Shown: positions 40,394 through 52,932, numbered from the stretch's first letter. The stretch: 64,000 nucleotides of DNA from Argyresthia goedartella (GCA_949825045.1 OX463822.1:34474703-34538702), one strand, 5' to 3'. The notes: generated by a model not told the origin, from the sequence alone. Program-made: numbers and translations.

Positions 40394-41810
40394 ACCTATC
40401 AACCCTAAAATGCTTTTAATTTCTGTAGCTATTTGGGGAATTCGGTACTTAAGAACTGCTTCTATCTTGTCGTTATTTGGCTTGAGGCCTTCGCTGGTGA
40501 TTGTGTGTCGTAAATATAGGACAGAAAAGATCCTAATAAAGTGGGATTTATGTAACTGAATGTTCACGTATGTTTTAAAAACCTTTTTGAAAAAAATATG
40601 ACGTCATCAAGGTAGATTAAGCAATGTAATCCTAGCAACCCTTATAACACGTTGTCCATTGCTCGCTGGAAGATTGCAGGTGCTGTTTTAAGCCCAAATG
40701 GCATTATATTTAATTCATAATGCCTAAATGTCGTTAACCACCATTCTCCACTTTTGTTCCCCTGATTCATCCAACTTTTTGGGTACCAAGTGGTCTGGGG
40801 CGCTCGAAGTCGGGTGTGACTCTTGCACAATATTATCGCGTAGCATTTTCCTTACTTATTTTTTAATTTCTTGTGTCTCGACTGGGGGTAGTATGTGAGC
40901 TTTTAAATGAAAAAAATATGTCTTTATACTCCCTACGTGTTTGTTCTATCATCATTCTTTCTTCCTCATTCATATTGTCTAACCTGAGAACGACGAATTC
41001 AGGCTTGCTGATTGCTGAAACAACTCTACCTTGAAAGGCGATGTAACCGTTATCGTCCGATTTAACTCTGTGATTTTTTGGATAACAGAGGTCTCTCAGC
41101 TATTTGTGTAAGTCACAAGGGCAGCTGGCTTGCGGATCCCTTCGCAAAATTGAGTGAAGACTAAAATAGCTTCACTGCTCAGTAAATTCACAGATTATTT
41201 AACTCTCATCTCGCATCGAGGAGGTAGGTTATACGTCTCTCGTGGGAGGTGAGTAAATGATTTGTATTTTAAAAGAGTCCGTAAACAAAGTTTGGGATTT
41301 AATGTCGATCTTGGAATTAAGTTGTTCTTATTAGACCAGCGTACCGTTCGTCAACCGAATAAATATTAAACTTATGTTTTTGACTGTAATTAAAAATCCT
41401 GGGCAAGTCAATGTAAGCTACCTCACTGTACTTGGTTGACGCGTGAGTACTAATAGCTTCGAACGGTTATTTTTTGTATAGAACTGCGTAATAGTCGTTC
41501 GCGACCTTTGTACCGAATTTGTGCCCGATGATCGAGTGCTGCCCGGATCCTTCCTAAAAACAGCATTCAGTTTTAAAATGCGAATGTGAGGCAAGTTCAA
41601 AAGCTTATTGCAATTAATTTTTAATACATTCCCTATGACGGAGGCTTGCATGTGAAAATTGTCTACAGGCTCACAGTACGAGAGAGTTACACGGTTGAAA
41701 ATCACTTTCTGTGTAATTAACACGCCTTGAACTAGCAGTTCGCATCGTAACATCTGTGTTTGACCCCGATGCTGTGGCACATGAAATTGCATCGGAGTTA
41801 ACCCCAAGGC
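40394..41810 (-). pseudogene. Gypsy protease/RT remnant
   Basis: RT pieces are MPFGLKTAPAIFQRAMDNVL (40640-40700), then LHCLIYLDDVI carrying the catalytic YLDD at about 40600, and ITSEGLKPNNDKIEAVLKY with the following connection region. Upstream (41418-41807) is a frame with LTPMQFHVPQ and VLITQKVIFN that sits at the protease position. No DSG-type active site is evident. Several stops and frameshifts occur. Confidence 0.75.
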
Positions 41811-42453
41811 GCTGACGCTGAGCTTACACCGGTGTTGGTACTGACCTATTTAAACGCGGTAAATGATTAAATTTATGATCATTAAATCTATCATTAGACT
41901 GCTGTTGTCTATAATTTCTAGATTGGAATTGTTTTGCGTGTTATGCGCACTGCTGTGCAAAGAATTAAACGCATTATTAGGTGCATGTGCACTTGGTACC
42001 CGATGTGAATTGTCGTAGCTTGGTGGTTTATATTGGGCAGATCGATTCGGCAGATTATTGGGTCCATTCCTGTTGGGACTGAGTCGTGGACCGTCCTTCG
42101 CATGGTATATGGTGTGGAAGTTTTGTTTTTCCAATATAATTTTTAAAGCATCCCCCAGGGTAGTAATAGTTTGCGACCGCACCAGCCTAACTAAGTAATC
42201 TGGCAAATTTAATAGAAAAACATTCAGCACCATATTATCATAAATGTGGTGTAACTTCGCATCATTGATTCACTTCTCAAATGTTGGATTCCATGTAAAT
42301 ATCACAATAACTTTCATTTCTATTTCGTTTTAATGCCTCAAATTCTATTGGCAGACATTATTCGCACGTTGGATCACCGAATTTTCGGCTCAATAGTTGT
42401 TTTAACTCATCCCATGTATCAATTATTTGCCGCTCCCTGACTCGTTAAGCTGC
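41811..42453 (-). pseudogene. Gypsy gag remnant
   Basis: The frame 41850-42233 is Asn/Pro/Ser-rich (nucleocapsid-like) after LPDYLVRLVRSQTITTLGDA. Farther upstream TWDELKQLLSRKFGDPTCE, typical of gypsy capsid C-terminal part, is read at 42370-42420. It continues across an R1-like insertion to beyond 43089. Confidence 0.6.
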
Positions 42454-43070
42454 GGCTCGCCTCAAGGCCTCTTGGGTTGAGCCGGACTACCAAACTTAGC
42501 AGATATTGTCGGGACACGGGTGCTTCAGGAAGAGACTGCATGATATGACGTTATGCCCGATGAGTGTATGTGAGTGCGGCAAAGAAGATGAAGATATGCA
42601 TCATGCTCTTTGGGAATGTCCACTATACGACGACGAACGGAAGAAAATGTTAGACGGAATCACTCGAGCGGATGAAGGACCAGTCTACTACGAGGACCTC
42701 GTCTCGTCAAAGGCGAACTTCCAACGGCTACACCAGTTTGCGCACGCGTGGCATAAAAAGAGATGTGGCTGGGAATTTGGTTGAAACCTTAAATGACGTG
42801 CGGAATCGGCACCGAGCTCACACCGTTTGTGAGTGTCACATCACCAGAAGGGTGCGAGGCTGCTATCTTTTCCCCCGCGCCCCTGAATGGGGAGAGGCGG
42901 GAAGAGGACAGGCGGAGGGCACAGAAGGCCGGTGCAGCCATGTGGGGGACGCACAGAAATAGCTGCGGGTTACAAGAGCTCCATGCAAATCTAACTCGTT
43001 GGCTTGCTCCCCCGCGTTTGCCTCATTATGACATGAAGTCGGAATGAGGTTGGGTGGAGGTGGGATATGT
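42454..43070 (+). mobile_element. R1-like LINE fragment with 18-bp TSD
   Basis: Flanked by CCTGACTCGTTAAGCTGC at 42436-42453 and 43071-43088. It contains the very end of ORF2 and a 3' UTR of about 285 bp without a poly-A tail. Confidence 0.93.
42506..42784 (+). pseudogene. R1-like ORF2 C-terminal end
   Basis: CECGKEDEDMHHALWECPLY with spacing C-x-C-x7/8-H-x4-C is the terminal zinc-knuckle of R1-clade ORF2 proteins, followed by ERKKMLDGI and a Trp-rich end WHKKRCGWEFG. The rest of the element is absent owing to 5' truncation. Confidence 0.75.
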
Positions 43071-43088
43071 CCTGACTCGTTAAGCTGC

Positions 43089-43805
43089 ATCCCGCTAGTA
43101 GTTATAATATGAAATAAGTATTCGTTTTGCAAATTTTCCCCCTAGGAAAGTGTTTAGAATGTATTCGCATTTCTTAAAAAGAACTGGTAATAATGTAGTG
43201 TCCCCATCAAATACTGGAATGATCTTCACCATTTACAGGGGTACTCTCACAATGTAATCTATCTCGCACGATGAAAAAAAAAACTATCAAAAACTAAAAA
43301 TATAAATATGAGACTAACTGAATCGTATCTTAAGAAAATTTGGATTCTGAAATAACTGCCAACTACACGATTTTATTATGGCGTTTTTTATTCCCTAACA
43401 ACACGTATAGATATTATGAAAGAAAGGTATTACGGAAAGAGAAGGAATGGTGAAAAGGTGTACTCACAATTCCGTCGCTCCCATGTCCTTGCGGAATATT
43501 GCTTGTTTGCCGAAGTTGTCCTCTGGTCCTAGTCCCCTCCTGGTCCTGGTTCGTTGTTTGGTTCTGGTCTTGTTCCCATGACGTCGTTGTTTGGCCCCTC
43601 AGGAACTTAGTTCGCCTCCGTACGGTGTAGGACGTGCTCTTGTATAATGATGACGGAGATGATTAAAAGAATAATATTCGGTAATTTTAGAAATGTATCA
43701 AACTTGATGGGTAATGGGGACAAGTAACAGTAACGGGAGGACGGACTTGACCACCGCTGGACTCGAAGCTGTCGCCCATGGTTGGCTGCGTCGGCGACAA
43801 CGACG
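43089..43805. other. Possible gypsy LTR/leader region
   Basis: It lies between env-like coding (upstream on the minus strand) and gag-like coding (downstream), where an LTR and leader would be expected. No matching second LTR was found, so the call is positional only. No gene is seen. Confidence 0.35.
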
Positions 43806-43809
43806 ACAT

Positions 43810-44865
43810 GCTAGTGCTGCCCGCTAATAGCGATAACTCCCAGTATGGTGTAACCCTGAGCATAATGATGTATATCGTGATAGGAGAAACTTGTTTTTAG
43901 TGCATCACTACCCTTCAAATCCTTGATCTTCTCATCAATTCTTTCCAGAACCTCTTGGCGCTTCTCGTGATCTGATTCATTCGACGAGAGGATATCGTTC
44001 TTGGGAATAGAGATATAGAGACATGGTTCATCGGTGCTCTCCGTGCTATGCAATCAGGAGCGGATATATATACCACATATAAAACCGCTCCTGATTTCAT
44101 AGCAATTTGCTCTTGTCTGTACGCTTACGCACAAATTTTACTTGTTTTTATCAAGCAGGCATAACCTAGGCTAAAGATTCCTGCTTGAGTCAGCTGCAGT
44201 GCGGTAACATGATCCTCGCACATGACAGGCAGCTGAAAATGGTTGCAACAACAGTAGAAATACCTGTTCATTATCCATTTGTCCGTGTATACCTTGGTGA
44301 ATTTATTGCATCTTGCTGATTCATCCAATTCGAAAAAACTCTGGTCACCTTTAAATTGGTAAATAGGTTGGCGTAGGTAAAAGATTTGCCTGGCGCTGTC
44401 TTGATTGGAGCATGACTCCAGTACTTCCGTCAACGGTAAATAAGGAACCTTTGTTATTATTACTTTACGGCTATTATTTCTGTTATTCGTATCATATTTC
44501 CGCTCTGCATAAGTATAAGAATAATTTTGAATAATTCGAAAGGTTCTTTCGCAACAAGCGGGATGCGTAATTCAAAAATAATTTACTGCTGCATAATTCT
44601 TGCTTTAATCTTGATAAATCTTGCTGAAATCTAGCTGAAGATTGTCTATTGGTAGCGATAGAGCACTTGAAGCTTGACTTGATATTATGCTCAACTCGCT
44701 TTGTAATTGCTTTGGGGTGAGCAAATGCATATTAAACTTGCCATGATATACGTGTGTTAGCGTGCCCAGTAAATATCCTTGTGTGCTCTTTCAATTGTGA
44801 GCCAAGTTACTTGCTACCATGGAATTGAAGTCTGTGACCGATTGTAAGGTCTGAAATTCGGTATT
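43810..44865 (-). pseudogene. Errantivirus-type envelope remnant (C-terminal part)
   Basis: The minus strand shows LTPKQLQSELSIISSQ (helical region), a Cys-containing ectodomain stretch (VMCEDHVTALQLTQAGIF) and a hydrophilic end. These correspond to the F-type fusion protein carried by insect gypsy-like endogenous retroviruses. Stops and frameshifts break it (near 44440-44600 and 44050-44130). Its N-terminal part lies at 47830-48330, on the far side of an inserted LINE. Confidence 0.55.
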
Positions 44866-47812
44866 CATTCATATTCTTTATTGCACAGAAATCTTAATAG
44901 TAAGGTAACAAAACATTTTATGAGCAAAGGCGAGCTTATCTCTAAAGAGAGATTTCTACCAGCAAACCTAGGTAGGACAGGAAAAATTGTGCAACAGGAG
45001 AGTCCTAGTGCGCAATAAAACTGTACACATCTAATTGTTTACAACTAAAACATAATAATTTAATAAATGATATATACTAAATAAAATACAAAAGCAAAAA
45101 ATTTTATATATATCAAACATATACTACTTATATATACATATATAAAAGTACCTATCACGAAAGAGAAAGGAAATGCTCTTTCAATCTTGTCTTAAAAGTG
45201 AAAATTGAGGGACTATCTCTAATAGCGCAGGGAAGTGCGTTCCACAGTCGGATCGCCGTTAACCTAAACGAGTGTTTGTAAGCGGCAGTGTTATGCCGAG
45301 GAGTAGAGAGAAGAGACATCGTGTGGGATCTCCGGTTGCTATGCCTGGAGGAAATAAACTCGAAACGTTCTCGAAGATATGAGGGGTAGCGGGGATTTCG
45401 CAAAATGTTGAACAGATAGGAGAGAACGTGCATATCACGACGAAGACGGATCGGAAGCCACCCCAACTCCTTGCGATACTGTGAGATATGGTCATACTTG
45501 CGCAGCCCGAAGACAAACCGAATCCCGAGGTTTTGAAGTCGTTCGAGTTTGTTCAGTTGTTCTTCGTTCGCACCGATCCAGCAAACATCTGCATAGTCGA
45601 TTAAAGGTAGTAGGAGGGATTGGGCAAGGGTGATTTTAGTCTGCTGTGGCAGGAAGTGCTGCAATCTCCGTAGGGAGTGAAATGACGCAGACTCGTCTGC
45701 TGACCTCACAAACATGGAGCGACCAGGACAACAATTTATCAAATACAACCCCAAGATTCTTGGCCTTCTCGCTGTATGAAATTATGTTACCATCATACAC
45801 TATAGGGTCGACGGGCATTTTCTGAACTAGGTTATGAGAGTGACGAGTACCCAAAATCATGGCCTGCGATTTGCCCGGGTTGACAAGCAGACCATAAGAG
45901 GTAGCCCATTTCCTGATGTTATCGAGATCAGCATTCAACGCCTCTACTGTCAGATTCACATCACACGGAGAGAAGTGCCGATATATTTGAAGGTCATCTG
46001 CGTACAGATGATAAGAAGAGGTAAGAACGTCAGAGATGGAGTTAATGAATACCGAGAAGAGGAGAGGAGAAAGGATGCCTCCCTGCGGAACACCTGCGGA
46101 GAGATCACACCAGTCCGTTGAGATCTCATCAGACTTAATGCGTTGCTGGCGGTCTCTCAGGTAGGAGTCAAACCAGCGAGCAGAGTGCGAGGAGACATTA
46201 AGTGACTTTAAAATTTCGACTAGTATATCGAAATCGACGCAGTTAAAGGCGCTACTGAAATCAAGCAGTGTAAGGACCGTAAGCTGCTTTTGATCCATAG
46301 CTAATTGAATGTCGTCAGTGACTTTGAGCAGTGCTGTGGTAGTGCTGTGACCCGGCCTGAAACCTGATTGGTGGGGATTCAGTAACATTTTTGAGGAAAG
46401 GTAGGAGGAGAGTTGGGAGTGGACAATTGATTCCAGGACTTTGGAGAGGATAGGCAGAATAGAAATGGGACGGAAATCTTTAAAGAAGGCGGGATTAGAC
46501 GTTTTGGGGAGGGGAATCACAAGTGCCAATTTCCACTGGCTGGGGTAGCAACATTGGTCAAGCGACACATTAATTATGTGGGTGATGAGAGTTAACAGTA
46601 CATCAATGATAGTTGTTATCATCTGCGTACATATCTTGTCCTCACCTATGGCCTTCGACGAGATTGCTAGTATTGCCCTCCTTACTGCGCCGATTCCGAC
46701 AGGGATGAAATTAAATGCTGAGGTGAGGGATGTTGCCTTGGACCGTAGGTTACGAAGGGTTGCATCCTTGACGAGGGAGTCCATCGCGACAGGGGGAGTT
46801 GCAAAGAAACTATTGAGACCCCGGAGATCGACATTTCCGGCTGCCAATTCCTGTGACTTACCAACACCAAGGGTCTTCAGGAACTTCCAGACCTGTGCTG
46901 GAGTATAGCTCTCGATACATTCGTAGATATGACGGCGTTTAGAATCACGACACAGGCGAGTGCAACGATTACGGAGGCGTTTGAAAATTAAAAGATTCTC
47001 ATCGGTCGGGTCCCTCTTATATCTAGACTTGGCACGGTTTCTCTCAACCATCAGACCCTTAATGGTGTCAGTAAGCCACGGTGCAGGAAGATGCTTCACT
47101 TTAACCCTCTTGACCGGAGCATGCTTATCAAACAAGCTCAGGACAATAGAGTTGAAGTTCCGTACTTTGTCATCAATGGTCTCACTACCGTAGACAGGCG
47201 ACCAGTCGACAGAGGAGGCGTCTGAATTAAGGGAGGTTATATCCATGCCCTTGAAGCTACGAATGTCAAGGAATTTAGCTGCACGCTTGGGAGGCTTTAT
47301 CTTATAAGAGAGGTAAATAAGATTGTGATAGGAGAAAGGGGCGTTAAGTTGGCCATGCGCAGCAACCTTAGACATGTCAGAAGTAATCATTAGATCTAGA
47401 AGAGAGGGGGTGCAGTGTGGTTGAAAGTGAGTGGCCTCTAGAGGAAGGATATGCATGTTAAATGAACTTACAAGAGAATTCAGCTTCGCTGAGCGACCTA
47501 TTCTTGAGAAGGCAAGTGTTGAAGTCGCCGAGAATTAGGGTGTCGCTATAAAGAGGAGTCAAGTCACTGAGAAGGGTTTCAAAAGAGTTAAAATAGTCGA
47601 TTCGAAGAGAGGGGCTATAATAGACACCCAGGAGGACTTTGTTGTGACGCAAGAATATCTCCAGGAACAGGTGTTCAGCAGAACCAGAGTACAGGCTTGG
47701 CGACTGGCTGATGACTTTGCATGGGATGTCAGAACGTAGGTAGATAGCAACACCGCCATCAGCCTTGCCTATCCTGTCGTTCCGGTAGAGACTGAACCCT
47801 GGCAGAGGATCC
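44866..47812 (-). mobile_element. L2/CR1-like LINE, 5'-truncated in endonuclease
   Basis: The 3' end is at 44866 (GTGCAATAAAGAATATGAAT on the minus strand). The 5' edge lies in the endonuclease near 47812. It interrupts env-like sequence. Partial copies of the same 3' end occur at 53036-53455 and 7112-7292. Confidence 0.85.
45155..47812 (-). pseudogene. LINE ORF2: endonuclease C-terminal part and RT
   Basis: Endonuclease remnants: DGGVAIYLRSDIPCK, LLGVYYSPSL and LILGDFNTCLL, then TPSLLDLMIT. The RT frame 45636-47456 is open for 606 codons: VIPLPKTSNPAFFKDFRPIS, HQSGFRPGHSTTTALLKV, LLDFSSAFNCVDFDILV, AGVPQGGILSPLLF and LYADDLQIY with intact YADD. A frameshift near 45690 leads to the C-terminal frame ending at 45155 (RLWNALPCAIRDSPSIFTFK). 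A second lesion lies at 47456-47470. The YADDLQIY motif separates this family from the FADDT elements elsewhere in the window. Confidence 0.92.
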
Positions 47813-47829
47813 CTTCAATGCAGTCTTGC

Positions 47830-48330
47830 CTTTCCAGGCCTCTGAGAGAGCACTAAAGCACTAAACCTCACCAACAACGGACGGGGATGCGACGGCTTCT
47901 TCATGGATCCTAGTCTATGCACAACACTGATGTTGGACACACACTCCGGGGACAACTTCATTTGGTCGGACAATACTGCACGCCCAATGTCAACGGAGTC
48001 CTCATTCTCCACTTCAGGAACACCATGTTTGTTCATTCATCTTGTTTTACAGAATAAACTAAGTCGACGATGTCCTGATACATGATTTTTATACTGCTTA
48101 TCTATAGCCCCTTCTGTCCTTTTGAGAAGATTATGTTCCGCTTCGATTACTGAAGTCTGGCTCTTTCAAAGTGACTCTAGGTGTTATTGATTGTCTCGTA
48201 GTAACATAATACATTGTTGATACTGTTCCGCGAATCGCTGGTCTAGTATGCCGAACAGTGTATCAGCTACGTAATCGACAGGGTCTTGATGTTTGTCGCG
48301 TGCTGGTATGCTGAGGCAGTAAAATGCGGT
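47830..48330 (-). pseudogene. Envelope-like remnant (N-terminal part)
   Basis: The minus strand reads DPVDYVADTLFGILDQRFAE then a helical stretch with stops, resembling the region after the cleavage site of F-type envelope proteins, where LFG-type motifs occur. It fits upstream of 43810-44865 once the LINE is removed. Identification is tentative. Confidence 0.45.
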
Positions 48331-48606
48331 TATAGTATTTCAGTTCTGAGTGTTGTCATTCGAGTGAGACTATATCGCAGTGTGAATAGTACTCGATAAG
48401 TGATAACGTTGCACATTTTATCCATATGTTGTGTTCAAAGTTCTAGTTTCTTGCCAATATGAATCCGAATTTTAGTATAACGACAACCTGCCTTCATCTC
48501 ATTATCGACATGCTGGCAATCTTATCGAAATATAGACCTTGTGTGTCGTTAAATCTTGATATGGTGTTCGTTGGGGCATGTGCTGCCCATTGTTACCGAG
48601 CGCGCA

Positions 48607-48965
48607 AACAATAGCTATAAACACCTTACCTCCCGACATTGGAGACTCGATCAGTCAAACTAATATCAAAGCTAAACTCAAATCACACTTTACAGAAAAA
48701 CTAGAAAGACGGAATAGTTCTTGAGAATGTACCTACTAATGATATTGAATTTTAAAATTATGTTATTGAATGTCATGAATACTATTGAATATTATGTAAT
48801 TGAATTATTAATGATGTTATTGAATATTTAAAATAATGCTATTGCTTACTTAAATACGATAATTAATGAGTAGATCACACCACACACAAACCCCAGTGGT
48901 TTAAGTGGTGTTCCCATAATGCGTAACTATGTACATTTTTGTGTATATAAATAAATAAAAAAAAT
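48607..48965 (+). mobile_element. LINE 3' end, A/T-rich tail
   Basis: Starts within the last ORF2 codons (LPPDIGDSISQTNIKAKLKS then HFTEKLERRNSS and a stop) and ends AAATAAATAAAAAAAATAAAAAAG. It abuts gypsy coding at 48966. Confidence 0.75.
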
Positions 48966-50030
48966 AAAAAAGTTTAATAAAGTTCACGATTGCGTTGGAA
49001 GAATATGATTTTTGCGTGGAATATGTGAAAGGTAAAGGCTGCAGACGCGCTACCTCGAATAAGTCTTAGTGAGTTGAAAGAAATGAATGAGACAGTTGTG
49101 AATGTGATGAACGTGCGCAAAAGAGAGGAAGATGAACAAGACCAAAGGAGAGATCCTGTGCGTGAATACAGCACCAAATAATAATCAGTCTGATCAACTG
49201 AGAGCTGTAGAAACTTGTAGAAAACCAAAGGATTCTATTGAGTTGAGCTTTATTGAGGAAAATAAATTAAGGAAAATGGAATTTATTAATCTAGTTTCTC
49301 AATCACAACTGACACCAGCCGCCTTTGAGAGAGAACTAGGAGAATTTAAAAAGGTATTAAAGTTAGAAGACATATATTTCAAGAAAAATAAAAATAATAC
49401 CATATTCGTAAATAAGTTGACAAATGAAATAATGATTACAAAATATTGGTCCGGATCACGAATATGTATTTTAAATGAGCTACAGAGAATTGATGATAAA
49501 GGTGACCGCAAAGTAATCTTGAACGATTTTAATTTCTTACCCACAAGTGGCCACGGGGGTATTAGAAGAATGTGCAACATATTAAAAAATATTAATTCTG
49601 GCCAGGTCTTGAAAAAAAATATATAAATACATTCATTAAAAGGTGTGATAAATGTCACAAGGAGAAACATTCAATATAGACGAAAGAGCCCATGTAATCA
49701 CTACGACAGCTAACTCAGAGTTCGATAAGATTTATCTTGACATCGTGGGACCATTAGATCGTGACAATAGTAAATACTCATACATACTGAGCAGACACTA
49801 CAGTGTGAACTTACTAAATATGTAGAAACGTATCCTTTAGTTACTATGAGCTCAGTAGAAGGAGCCAAGGCTTTATTTAATAATTTAATTTTAAGGTGTG
49901 GATTGTGTAAGGCGATAGCCACGGATCGGGGAACGGAATTCATGTCCGCAACATTTGATGAGATATGTAAGCTCTTAAAAATAAATAAAATATGTATAAT
50001 AAAATAATTTAAAATTAAACCACCAGATTG
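48966..50030 (+). pseudogene. Gypsy RNase H end and integrase remnant
   Basis: The plus strand reads FIIALEEYDFCVEYVKGKG, the end of gypsy RNase H. Next is a linker (49132-49510) and FLPTSGHGGIRRMCN, the His pair of the integrase zinc-binding domain, then RCDKCHKEKHSI, the Cys pair. IYLDIVGPLDRDNSKYSYI and IATDRGTEFMSATFDEICK carry the first two catalytic residues. The third (Glu) and the C-terminal domain are missing. Orientation is opposite to the gag-pol remnant at 39-42 kb, so it is a separate copy. Confidence 0.85.
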
Positions 50031-51180
50031 TTGGCGACCTAGAGAACTCGCGTACAATTTTAGACAATTCTCAACCACGCACTAGCTCAGGTACGCTTAT
50101 AATTATCTCATAAATAGCTAGATTCTAGCTGTCCAATATGAAGAGATTGAGTTAGCGACGACTTTGGTTATTTTTGAAGTAACTAGCACAATACTTAGTT
50201 GCATCTTAGTCGATGTCCCCTAAACGTCTTTCTAGACAACCTAGCTGATGTGAAGTAAAGCGTGACGGTTTGAGTGAATGCATGAATGGGCTAGGGGGTC
50301 AAGCAGCTATTGAGGTGTGTTGGGAGGCTGTTTTCAGTACTCGTTAGGGTACAACTTTCTCTAGAACATTATGTTCTAGAACCTTCAATCAATTCTCCAT
50401 TTCTATCTCTCTTCACAGGTATCGGAGAGTCCGGATCAATACTTAAAAGACTAACTGACAAATTATTATTCATGTAAAATATTTATATATTCACTTTGAT
50501 GTTCTCATGAGACATGTTTTATATTGTTAACATTATAATGGTTGTGTTGTAGAAATTCAATTTTGGTTATCGTTTATAGCAATACAATAATCAACATTGT
50601 GACGCGTGTGAGCGTATGTGGGTTGCGCTAGGCATCAACATAGTTTTGCGTGTGAGAACATACTGTTGCGTGTGTGGGCTCTTGAGCGTCCCGGTTTTTG
50701 GCTTGCACGTGAGCCGGCCTTCTCGCTCTCTCATGGAGGGAAGTGCATCTTGAGGTTCCTGGTTCCAGCTTCTATATTCAGACCAAAGTTAATATATAGT
50801 TATAGTCAAAGGAGGATGGAAGTAAAGCGAGGTTGTAAGAGCGGGGTACATCTCGTAATTATAAAGTGTTGGCAGGCTTAGGGAAGATTTATTATCATGG
50901 ATGGTTACGGCACAATTACAAGGAAATCAAATAACAAAAGTAAGGCTGTAAAACGGGTTGGCAGTGATATCACAATAATAATACTAAACATAACATACCT
51001 ATAGAACACAGCGTTATTATACATGAATAAATCATAAAAAAAAGTTTCATGTAAAAGTTTGTCGTAAGTAAGTCACAGCAAATACCGAAAACGTTTGGCG
51101 GCACAATGTTCACAAACAATATTGACACTGACAGACAATGCCAGCGTGTCAGCCGGCGAGACGTCACGTAGAAATGTCAT
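50031..51180. other. Intronic sequence, no gene recognised
   Basis: May include further retroelement debris. A 10-bp palindrome (TCTAGAACAT, one-base spacer, inverse) lies at 50372-50392. An 87-codon frame at 50618-50881 has no recognised motif. Confidence 0.4.
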
Positions 51181-51195
51181 TATTAGTTCTCCCTT

Positions 51196-52932
51196 TTGAA
51201 ATCAGGCGGCACCGTGGCTAGCGCAAAAAGTTGCGTTGCAGACGGTCCCAAAGAAGTTCCACCAGCCGACAACGTCACCAACCAAACATCATATTTCCTT
51301 AACCCTACGAAAGGTTTTAATTCACCTCCCTCACTTAATACTACTGCCATTGGTCATTCAACTCCTAATAATATAACCACTGATTTAGGCAATATTGAGG
51401 TTAACCCTATGGAAGTTAAGATTTTGCTGAATAAACTAGATACATCAAAAGCACCCGGTCCTGATAATATCTCGTCGAAATTCCTTCTAAAGAGTTCTTC
51501 AACTATCGCCTATCCAATGGCTGCCTTATTTAGTAAATCACTTTCATGTAATATTGTTCCTAGCCTATGGAAATCTGCTTTTATAACCCCAGTCCATAAG
51601 AAGGATTCTAAAACGGAAATAAGCAATTATAGACCTATATCCAAACTATGCATTATTGCCAAAGTTTTCGAAACAATAGTTTATAACCAAGTGTACGGTG
51701 TCTTAAAAAATACATTTAGCCCATTTCAACATGGATTCTTGAGAGGAAAATCCACAGTGTCAAACCTCATACTCCTGAATGATTACATCACTGAAGCAAT
51801 GGATAATGGTCAGCAAGTCGATGTTATATATACAGATTATAGTAAGGCGTTTGAAAGAATAGATCATAATACATTGATAAATAAGCTTATTGGAACGGGA
51901 ATACATGGTGATCTGCTGAGGTGGTTTTCATCTTATATCGATAATAGATCCCAGGCTGTCGTCCTCAACAATTACGTTTCTAGTTGGGTCCCTGTTCCAA
52001 GCGGAGTCCCTCAGGGATCCCTGCTTGGTCCTTTATTGTTTATCATTTATGTGGGAGATATCGAATCGTGTTTTAATTCATCAAATCTATTGAGTTTCGC
52101 AGATGATATGAAAATTTATTCTATTATATCATCTCATGTTGATGTGATTGCCCTTCAGGCAGATCTCACTCGCTTAGAAGATTATTGCCGTATCAATAAG
52201 TTAGAGCTGAATCATTCTAAATGTTTCGTCTGTACTTTTACCCGTAAATTCAATGTTCTTCACACAAACTATACTTTACAAGGCCAGGATCTTTCTAGAT
52301 GTAATATAATGCGTGATCTCGGTGTACACCATGACTCAAGGTTGCTCTTTGATCGTCATGTTGATAAAATTGTCAATAAAGCTTCGAAATCACTGGGTTT
52401 TGTTATGCGAATATCTAAGAGTTTTACTAATATCAAAACTATAAAACTACTATATTGTACATTTGTAAGAAGTAACCTTGAGTATGCGTCTCAGATATGG
52501 AACCCGAACTATGCCACTTATATAGATCGTATTGAAAATATCCAAAAGCGGTTCCTGAGGTACCTATGTTTTAGAGTTAAAATTCCCTATAAATCCAATA
52601 ACTATCTAAATCTCTGTAAACAATTTCACTTTTTACCTCTTCAAAATAGGCGGAATATTGCCGATTACCTATATATGTTGAAAATAATTAATAATGACAT
52701 CGATTGTCCGGTCCTCCTGAGCAAACTTAAATTTGTTGTTCCACAGAGGTCACTCAGATTCAACCCTCCATTAAATGTGCTTAGAGCCTCAACTAACTAT
52801 AGACAATATTCATTTTTGATACGAGCAAGCAGGACTGTTAACTGTTTTAGCAAGTTGTTGGACATAGATATATTTCATACCAATATTGTCAAGGCAAGGC
52901 GGTGCCTAACCCTAAACTTTTTTAGTGCATAG
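51196..52932 (+). CDS. LINE reverse transcriptase, open over 578 codons
   Basis: Open from the 5' truncation point (the first codon is TTG, no native start) to a stop at 52932. Blocks are LLNKLDTSKAPGPDNI, FITPVHKKDSKTEISNYRPI, QHGFLRGKSTVSNLIL, IYTDYSKAFERIDHNTLI, GVPQGSLLGPLLFIIY and SFADDMKIY, all intact including both catalytic Asp positions. The C-terminal region ends LTLNFFSA. Endonuclease and ORF1 are missing, so the copy cannot retrotranspose despite the intact RT. It is the sister of the element at 54765-59035. Confidence 0.93.
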   Translation: MKSGGTVASAKSCVADGPKEVPPADNVTNQTSYFLNPTKGFNSPPSLNTTAIGHSTPNNITTDLGNIEVNPMEVKILLNKLDTSKAPGPDNISSKFLLKSSSTIAYPMAALFSKSLSCNIVPSLWKSAFITPVHKKDSKTEISNYRPISKLCIIAKVFETIVYNQVYGVLKNTFSPFQHGFLRGKSTVSNLILLNDYITEAMDNGQQVDVIYTDYSKAFERIDHNTLINKLIGTGIHGDLLRWFSSYIDNRSQAVVLNNYVSSWVPVPSGVPQGSLLGPLLFIIYVGDIESCFNSSNLLSFADDMKIYSIISSHVDVIALQADLTRLEDYCRINKLELNHSKCFVCTFTRKFNVLHTNYTLQGQDLSRCNIMRDLGVHHDSRLLFDRHVDKIVNKASKSLGFVMRISKSFTNIKTIKLLYCTFVRSNLEYASQIWNPNYATYIDRIENIQKRFLRYLCFRVKIPYKSNNYLNLCKQFHFLPLQNRRNIADYLYMLKIINNDIDCPVLLSKLKFVVPQRSLRFNPPLNVLRASTNYRQYSFLIRASRTVNCFSKLLDIDIFHTNIVKARRCLTLNFFSA

